A stretch of DNA of 20,964 nucleotides, taken from a virus. The position numbers and the translations under genes are program-made. Below are positions 16,193 through 20,964 of this stretch, piece by piece. Location: positions 1-20,964 of the IMG/VR virus record IMGVR_UViG_3300020262_000001; one strand, written 5' to 3'. The notes under the pieces are model-generated. The model made no database searches. It saw only the letters and a list, made by a program, of their open reading frames with translations, and was not told the origin of the DNA. Each line of letters starts with the position of its first letter. The stretch's first letter is position 1.

Positions 16193-17792
16193 TCAATTGT
16201 TGCACCATAGGAGCAGCATCTTTGGCAACCTGAGCTTCTTGCATTGCCTGTTGCATTTCGGCTTGTTTTATTTGTTGTTCTTGACGTTCGGCTCGAATTT
16301 CCTCTACTTCAGAATCGGATTTAATCATTGTTGCTGGTAAACCTAAAATTTTAATAAGCTCTTTTACTAAACCGTTTGAATCTAAAAAGTCCATTACAGG
16401 AGCTACTTGAGATATAGAGCCAAAGACTTCCATCCCACGCATAATTCCTGAGAGTTGGGATGCTTTCTGGCTTAATACCATGCTCGAAATATATTCAATT
16501 TCTATTTCCTGATTTGCTAAAATTTCTGGTGCTTCAATAAAGTGTCCGTTACGGAGCATAATATTAAACACTCTGGTAATCATCGGCTGCAAAAGTTCAT
16601 TTTGCAATCTTCCCATTGTTGGTCCTAAAATTTTTAGACGCTCTTCCTGTCTAGCCTGAACTTCTGTAGCAGTTAGCGTTCTTGTTGAACTTGCTTCCTG
16701 AATTAATAATTGATCTACAAAGAAAGCTTTGGCAATTGATCTTCTTCTAGCTTCTTCAAGGTTTAATCCTAATCCTGGATTGGCTCCGATATTCAACGGT
16801 TCAATTTTATCTCTGGCTCCACCACGATAGAAATTCAAAGATCCTGGACTGGTTCTTATAGGTAGAACGGCGCTGTCATCTGGGATTAGCAAAGGAGGAT
16901 TTATTTGTTTGGCTGCCGCTAGTAATTGAGTTTCAACTAATTTATTTAAAACTTTTACATCAGGTAAACATGACATAGCCGGACTTCTTCCCCAAATCTC
17001 ATTGCTGCTTTTAAGCCAGCGAGGAACCAAGTACGGAAATTCTCGAAAGCCGCCTTGACTAATTACATTTTCAGATTCCATTTCAAAATAAATTGAAATG
17101 AACGGCATATTAATTTTGTCCAATTTTCTTGGATCATACATTTCTCTCGGTTTAACAACGTGGCAAAATTCCACTTCGTCAAACGGAGCATTCTTAAATA
17201 TGCTTTGAATATTTTTACTTAAATTTTCTAAACCCCATTTTTCTACTGCTGCCTTTGCAGTCATACTAAATTTACGGTAGATGCAGTTAATTAAACCTTT
17301 ATCATTTTCGGCTATATATATTTCCTTAATGTGTCTAGCACTAAACCTTATAATATCCTCTTCATCCGATTCCAAGAAAACCGCCGCTGTACCGAAGCAT
17401 AATAAATCAAAATAACATTCATAAACCGATTGTTGAAAATTAGAACGAGAAAACGCCAGATACATTTTATCCGTAGAATTTTCGAGCCACTCACGTGCAG
17501 AATCTTCATCGTTTAAAACTGCATTTTTAAATCTTAAACTAAACCATCTTGTTGCACTGCTAGTTAGAGTACCGTGCAAGCTGGATGCGAGCAATTCAAG
17601 TGAATGCGTTGAAGTCGCATCAAAAATTTGTATGTTTCGTTTATCGCCTCTAGTATGCTTTTCAGTAATATCCGCTCTTCGTGGTAAAAATAAATCCGCA
17701 CATTCTTGCCAATGTGATTCCCACGTTTTTCTTTTTTCAATTAACCGAGATAAATTAGCTTTTAATTCTTGCGCAAGCTTTTTATTTTCCAT
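16167..17792 (-). CDS. Portal (head-to-tail connector) protein, 541 aa
   Basis: This forms the dodecameric ring at the packaging vertex. The features are typical of podophage head-tail connecting proteins: ECADLFLPRRADI at 30-42, ASSLHGTLTSSATRWFSL at 69-86, DLLCFGTAAVFLE at 129-141, and RWLKSSNEIWGRSPAM in the middle. Then come ASSTRTLTATEVQARQEERLKILGP around residues 366-390 and a Gln-rich helical C-terminus from about 500 (QEQQIKQAEMQQAMQEAQ). The length matches T7 gp8 (536 aa). The ATG at 17792 has an AGGA ribosome site 8 bases upstream, supplied by the final Gly codon and stop of the 75-aa gene. Confidence 0.93.
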   Translation of the reverse strand: MENKKLAQELKANLSRLIEKRKTWESHWQECADLFLPRRADITEKHTRGDKRNIQIFDATSTHSLELLASSLHGTLTSSATRWFSLRFKNAVLNDEDSAREWLENSTDKMYLAFSRSNFQQSVYECYFDLLCFGTAAVFLESDEEDIIRFSARHIKEIYIAENDKGLINCIYRKFSMTAKAAVEKWGLENLSKNIQSIFKNAPFDEVEFCHVVKPREMYDPRKLDKINMPFISIYFEMESENVISQGGFREFPYLVPRWLKSSNEIWGRSPAMSCLPDVKVLNKLVETQLLAAAKQINPPLLIPDDSAVLPIRTSPGSLNFYRGGARDKIEPLNIGANPGLGLNLEEARRRSIAKAFFVDQLLIQEASSTRTLTATEVQARQEERLKILGPTMGRLQNELLQPMITRVFNIMLRNGHFIEAPEILANQEIEIEYISSMVLSQKASQLSGIMRGMEVFGSISQVAPVMDFLDSNGLVKELIKILGLPATMIKSDSEVEEIRAERQEQQIKQAEMQQAMQEAQVAKDAAPMVQQLNEATNKQA

Positions 17793-17797
17793 TAAAA

Positions 17798-18025
17798 TTA
17801 TCCTAATAAAGTTTTAGTTCCGAGCGTAAGATCTTGATCCACATTTTTTGTGCTGGTTAATAGAGTCGCTCTGCGACCTCTTCTCGCCACATCAATTCTT
17901 CTGCTCTGATCCATTTCAGCTCTTGTCGGTCCTTTAGGTCCTTCTCTAACCGCTTCTCGTTGAACTTCTATTGCAGGCGGATCCATGCCTGTTGCTTTTT
18001 CTATTGCTCTTGAAAATCCACCCAT
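17798..18025 (-). CDS. Small protein with GRRATLLT...KTLLG C-terminal motif, 75 aa
   Basis: This is a basic, probably mostly disordered protein. Its C-terminal third, GRRATLLTST at 50-59 and KTLLG at 71-75, is the same motif as in the next gene upstream (GRRSTILTGT ... KTLLG), while the N-terminal halves differ. I know this GR(A/R)STILT...KTLLG ending from small proteins beside portal and terminase genes in other phages; no function is established to my knowledge. A short linear motif that docks on portal, terminase or scaffold would fit the position, but this is inference. The start has an AGGA site 7 bases upstream within the end of the previous gene. Confidence 0.75.
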   Translation of the reverse strand: MGGFSRAIEKATGMDPPAIEVQREAVREGPKGPTRAEMDQSRRIDVARRGRRATLLTSTKNVDQDLTLGTKTLLG

Positions 18026-18026
18026 A

Positions 18027-18245
18027 TTAATTTCCTAATAATGTTTTTTGATGTAATTCAGGATCATTTGTTAATCCTGTACCCGTTAATATTGTGCTAC
18101 GTCTGCCTTTGCGTTGCCTCTCTCTTTTTTCTAACTTTTCTCTTTCAGCCTTCTCTCTTTCCTTATCTTCAAAGCTGGGAACATCTTTAACTTCTGGCAT
18201 AACCATTGCCGGCATCGCTGGCATTTTTGGCATCAGGAACGACAT
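18027..18245 (-). CDS. Small Met/Pro-rich protein with GRRSTILT...KTLLG motif, 72 aa
   Basis: Residues 1-20 are rich in Met, Pro and Ala, residues 25-46 are a charged Glu/Lys/Arg helix, and the end carries GRRSTILTGT (47-56) and KTLLG (67-71). It is a partial paralogue, at the C-terminus only, of the 75-aa product that follows. Low-complexity Pro-rich N-termini with this same C-terminal motif recur in podophage small proteins near the portal. The ribosome site GAGGA overlaps the terminase stop codon, so expression follows terminase directly. Function unknown. Confidence 0.75.
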   Translation of the reverse strand: MSFLMPKMPAMPAMVMPEVKDVPSFEDKEREKAEREKLEKRERQRKGRRSTILTGTGLTNDPELHQKTLLGN

Positions 18246-18255
18246 TTTGTTTTCC

Positions 18256-19527
18256 TCATATTAATTTAACCTCGCTTATCGCTGTTCTTTGTCTATTCAT
18301 ATTTGTTAACCTTTGTTCTTGAAATCCTGTGGCTAAAATCATTGCTGAATCTGCAAAATGACTTGACCAATCATGCACAGGCTTTGTTTTAAATACTCTA
18401 TCCTTCTCAGAATATTTGCGGTGATAATGCCTTAAAGCATCAATCAACGGCTTGCATTTATCCACGTCAAAAAAACATCGATTCAAAATCATCTTTAATG
18501 CGTGGATGGCATCCTCTTTTATAGTTCTTGGAGCTACACGAAACCTAATGCCGTGTTCGTAAGCTACCTCACGCCTGGTTCGACCTGAGCTGTACTCGCT
18601 AACCTCTATGTCAAACGGCGCAAAATGATTTCCATAAAAATATTCCTTATCTTTTAAAATCTCGGCATAGAAAGGAAATGGCTTGTTTCGATCTGCAAAG
18701 CAATCAATAATATTTATTTGATGACCAACTTCCTGAAAAAAAATAATTGCCGTGTCATCGTTGTATCCAATATCCCAAGCCGTATGCGTTAACAAAGAAC
18801 GGTCATGCGGAACACTGGTTAATTGTTTTTTGTCATCCAAATCCTCTATTTCTTTTCCAAAGATAGAACCTGGATAATCGCCAACCCACGAACAGTTAAA
18901 TTCCTGATCGTACTTGGCTTTTCCCATCATTTGCAAAGCCTGATCAAGTTCTTCCTGGTCCACGATTTTTGTCTCAGAAGCCTTAGCCGTATAGCTAAAC
19001 CATTTCTTATCGCCTTTTGCTTTAAGATAATAATTATAGAAAGTTGATTGCATACCTTGTGGAGTACCAATCAGATACATAAAACCTTTTCTATCCGATA
19101 AGGCTGGAGTTAAAACCTCTTCTATTAAAGAAGCTGGTATCTGACTCATTTCGTCTATGATTACGCCGTTGTAATAATTACCACGAAGATTATCAAAAGA
19201 TTCTGCGCCAAGTAATGTAATCCTTCCACCATTTACAAAGTCGGCTCTTAATTCTGTTTCATTAAATTTAGTACCAGGAATTTTCCCAGCGTAAAATTTT
19301 AAAAAATCCCAAGCTATACTTTTGCTTTGTTTATAGGTTGGACTTATAAAACTGTATCTCGGATTGTGATCCTTACAGGTCAAACAGCGTCTAATTAATT
19401 CATTAAGACACATTGTTGTTTTGCCAAACCGCCTGTGGCAAAGTAATAATGCGTATCTATAACTTTGCAAACTTTTATGTAAATAAGCTTGTTGTAGTCT
19501 CGGTGTATATGGAATTTTAATTTTCAT
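18256..19527 (-). CDS. terL: Terminase large subunit, 423 aa
   Basis: This is the packaging motor and headful/cos nuclease. ATPase domain: Walker A CHRRFGKTT at 30-38, Walker B GVIIDEM at 121-127 with the catalytic Glu after Asp, and coupling motif IGTPQG at 153-158. Nuclease domain (RNase H fold): first acidic site D252 in WDIGYNDD, second D306 in APFDIEV, third D393 in HFADSAM. All key residues are present, so it should be active. It is shorter than T7 gp19 (586 aa) and of the HRRFGKT type common in marine phages. The ATG at 19527 overlaps the Dam gene by 11 bases. In T7 the large terminase lies at the far end of the late genes; here it precedes the portal. Confidence 0.95.
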   Translation of the reverse strand: MKIKIPYTPRLQQAYLHKSLQSYRYALLLCHRRFGKTTMCLNELIRRCLTCKDHNPRYSFISPTYKQSKSIAWDFLKFYAGKIPGTKFNETELRADFVNGGRITLLGAESFDNLRGNYYNGVIIDEMSQIPASLIEEVLTPALSDRKGFMYLIGTPQGMQSTFYNYYLKAKGDKKWFSYTAKASETKIVDQEELDQALQMMGKAKYDQEFNCSWVGDYPGSIFGKEIEDLDDKKQLTSVPHDRSLLTHTAWDIGYNDDTAIIFFQEVGHQINIIDCFADRNKPFPFYAEILKDKEYFYGNHFAPFDIEVSEYSSGRTRREVAYEHGIRFRVAPRTIKEDAIHALKMILNRCFFDVDKCKPLIDALRHYHRKYSEKDRVFKTKPVHDWSSHFADSAMILATGFQEQRLTNMNRQRTAISEVKLI

Positions 19528-19972
19528 TTCTTAAAACAAAACAAGCTATATGCCGACCTGTACCTTTACCTGGAGTTTTATCTTCGGTTGATAACCATTT
19601 AACATCTCCAAGATTTCTAACTTCGGCTCCAGCTTTTAAAAGCATAAGAACCCATTTATCTATCGGATAAACTAAAACAACCTTCTTGCCTTTTTCATTT
19701 TCAGATAAGGCTTTTCTAACCCAAGCGGTTACACCTTTTTTCTTTCCTTTATGTATAATGGAACCAAAAGGCGGATTAACATAATTTGAATTTTTCCAAT
19801 CAACCTCTAAACCGTCAAAGTCATCAGGTTTAGGAAATGGACAAGGATCAAAATCAAACTTAAATTCTTTATTTAGAGTTTCGTAAAGATCAGGTGGTGT
19901 TAGCCAATAATGTTTTCCATCTACACCATTACCTTTATGAAATTTATTATCTTTTGGCTTAATCTTTTTCAC
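19517..19972 (-). CDS. dam: Phage DNA N6-adenine methyltransferase (Dam type), 151 aa
   Basis: The protein transfers a methyl group from S-adenosylmethionine to adenine in DNA. The pattern WLTPPDLY at 23-30, FDFDPCPFP at 39-47 and the catalytic-type motif YVNPPFG at 64-70 fits the small phage Dam family (DNA N-6-adenine-methyltransferase, PF05869 type). The length of about 150 aa is at the short end of that family, but both key regions are present. The start is GTG at 19972, directly after the TAA of the 59-aa gene, with no Shine-Dalgarno site, so it probably relies on coupling. Likely use: protection from host restriction, or marking of phage DNA. The target site cannot be read from the sequence. 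Confidence 0.82.
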   Translation of the reverse strand: MKKIKPKDNKFHKGNGVDGKHYWLTPPDLYETLNKEFKFDFDPCPFPKPDDFDGLEVDWKNSNYVNPPFGSIIHKGKKKGVTAWVRKALSENEKGKKVVLVYPIDKWVLMLLKAGAEVRNLGDVKWLSTEDKTPGKGTGRHIACFVLRNEN

Positions 19973-20152
19973 TTAATGAATCGTTGGCGGTTTTTCCAAA
20001 GATTGATAATTCATCTTTAGTTTTGAAAAAATAAAATCAGCAAATTCTTTTACTTCTTCTCTATCCTGGAATCCGTGAAAGCTGAGTACCAAGCTTTCGT
20101 GTGATCCCATAGAGACAGCCTCGATGTCTTTAAATTTACTTCTTATATCCAT
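19973..20152 (-). CDS. Unknown 59-aa protein upstream of Dam
   Basis: The reading frame from the ATG at 20152 to the TAA at 19973 encodes 59 residues with balanced composition: RSKFKDIEAVSMGSHESLVL at 3-22, then FHGFQDREEVKEFADFIFSK, ending in EKPPTIH. It looks like a compact beta-helix fold, not random translation, and fills the gap between two overlapping genes exactly: its start overlaps the 39-aa gene by 17 bases and its stop abuts the GTG of Dam. An AAAGG ribosome site lies just upstream. I do not recognise a family with confidence. Confidence 0.6.
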   Translation of the reverse strand: MDIRSKFKDIEAVSMGSHESLVLSFHGFQDREEVKEFADFIFSKLKMNYQSLEKPPTIH

Positions 20153-20255
20153 AGCCTTTATCTCTGTTAATCCATCTTTTATTCCAGGACCACGTGCTTA
20201 ACCTGGAGCTTAACCGTTCTATAATTTCTAATATGTGATCAATGACTTCGTTCAT
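20136..20255 (-). CDS. Unknown 39-aa protein with WSWNKRW motif
   Basis: The frame runs from the ATG at 20255 to the TAA at 20136. The N-terminus is an amphipathic helix (MNEVIDHILEIIERLSSRL) and the C-terminus is basic and aromatic (WSWNKRWINRDKGYGYK). Very small phage proteins with a similar W-x-W-x-KRW, then R-x-x-G ending are familiar to me from podophages, but I know of no function. It overlaps the cytosine methyltransferase end by 17 bases and the 59-aa gene by 17 bases in other frames, typical of a packed phage operon. Confidence 0.5.
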   Translation of the reverse strand: MNEVIDHILEIIERLSSRLSTWSWNKRWINRDKGYGYKK

Positions 20256-20964
20256 TTTCCGCTGCCAATATTGCCTTTGCTATTTCGTAGGCAATTTCCG
20301 GTACGATTGAGTTTCCGAGTGCTTTAATTCTGTTGGCTCGATTTTTGTCCAGTCCTGTGCATATCCCATCAGGAATTCCACGAAGTTTTGATTCAATTTG
20401 CCACCAACTTTCGGTTGTTGATAGCCTTGATCTTCCGCCTGTTTTGTTATCTTCGAAACTAAATCGTCTCCTTTCCAGTTCTTTGACATTCGTCTTTGAT
20501 GATAATCCGATGCTGCTGGAGTTGGATACATTTTGTGAACTGCATCCTTCAGCTTCACTCCGAAGCGAACTCCTTTTTTGTTCAGTCTGCTGAAACTTCC
20601 GTTCTTCAATTCCACATTCTTCACTACTCCGCCTTCCAGGTCGCAAGCTCTTGGAGTTGGATACATTACATCCGATGACGAAAATTCTCTTACGTTGATG
20701 CCAAGCACCGACACCTGAAGCTGGAATAATAAGACATTGGACTTGGAAGCCTTCGCTTTCCAAATCTTTCTGTATCTGCTGCAAGACTTTACCGTTTTCG
20801 ATGTTAATAATTCCTGCAACATTTTCGCCAACAATCCACCTTGCTTTGACTTCGGTAATAACTCTAAGCATTTCATCCCAGAGGTATCGGTCGTCATCTG
20901 TTCCTTTTCTTTTTCCTGCAACCGAGAACGGTTGGCATGGGAATCCTCCAGTAACGACATCTGC
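20239..20964 (-). CDS. dcm: DNA (cytosine-5) methyltransferase, C-terminal part (cut by window edge)
   Basis: The frame is open from the window edge at 20964 to the TGA at 20239, 241 residues. It starts inside the protein: GGFPCQPFSVAGKRKG with the catalytic Cys in motif IV (residue 10), GENVAG (motif VI, 46-51), and QRKRIFVIG (motif VIII, 90-98). A low-complexity variable region follows with two VSNS segments (101-104, 146-149), then NRIKALGNSIVPEIA (motifs IX-X, 211-225). Only motif I and the SAM-binding start are missing, beyond the edge. All visible catalytic motifs are intact, so there is no sign of a pseudogene. An ATG at 20871 is internal and not the true start. With the Dam gene nearby it probably modifies phage DNA against host restriction. 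Confidence 0.88.
   Translation of the reverse strand, partial: ADVVTGGFPCQPFSVAGKRKGTDDDRYLWDEMLRVITEVKARWIVGENVAGIINIENGKVLQQIQKDLESEGFQVQCLIIPASGVGAWHQRKRIFVIGCNVSNSKSLRPGRRSSEECGIEERKFQQTEQKRSSLRSEAEGCSSQNVSNSSSIGLSSKTNVKELERRRFSFEDNKTGGRSRLSTTESWWQIESKLRGIPDGICTGLDKNRANRIKALGNSIVPEIAYEIAKAILAAENERSH

Noticed and set aside
20280-20960. Long 226-codon open frame on the minus strand overlapping the cytosine methyltransferase
   Set aside because: It shows no family motifs, whereas the overlapping frame carries PCQ, ENV, QRKRIFVIG and the C-terminal GNSIVP motif in order and without a break. The 226-codon frame is a shadow.
20239-20964. Possible frameshift or truncation of the cytosine methyltransferase
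   Set aside because: The frame that ends at 20239 is open all the way to the window edge, with motif IV upstream of the first internal ATG. The gene is cut only by the window.

Overview
The window is part of a tailed-phage genome of the podovirus (T7-like) kind. It holds a nearly complete virion-structure module. Every protein gene lies on the minus strand, so transcription runs from high to low coordinates. The DNA is AT-rich, junctions are tight (many TAATG stop/start overlaps), and the proteins look like those of marine podophages, including phages of SAR11-type bacteria. That host assignment is inference from composition and family resemblance. I see no host genes, tRNA, integrase, CRISPR array or insertion sequence.

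Layout in transcription order: (1) 20964-19517, a DNA-modification block: a cytosine-C5 methyltransferase cut by the window edge, two tiny overlapping genes, and a Dam-type adenine methyltransferase. (2) 19527-16167, packaging: large terminase, two small proteins sharing a C-terminal motif, and the portal. No small terminase subunit is recognisable. (3) 16192-13528, head: a Bbp19-like small protein, scaffold, a 165-nt structured leader, major capsid protein, and a probable decoration protein followed by a hairpin. (4) 13467-9759, neck and tail: a small exported protein, tail tubular protein A, a 69-aa unknown, a 147-nt gap, and tail tubular protein B. (5) 9769-908, internal virion (ejection) proteins: a gp13/DUF2833-like protein, a gp14-like protein, and three large proteins of 551, 1100 and 955 aa. 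(6) 908-1, the N-terminal part of a T7-type tail fibre, cut by the window edge.

The genes work together as a late operon. Terminase and portal package DNA into a head built by scaffold and capsid protein. The tubular proteins close the head and form the short tail. The internal proteins are expected to leave the particle at infection and build a channel, and the fibre binds the host. No lysis gene and no RNA polymerase lies in the window.

The most interesting signal is in the gap at 12309-12455. It contains what looks like a complete small noncoding RNA gene on the PLUS strand, against the direction of every protein gene. There is a TTGACT promoter-like element, a 14-bp hairpin whose loop shows an AAGGAG Shine-Dalgarno sequence, a single-stranded linker, and a long hairpin ending in seven Ts (an intrinsic terminator). 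All G-U wobble pairs in both hairpins pair only in the plus-strand RNA, which argues that selection acts on that RNA. I cannot check from here whether this element has been described before.
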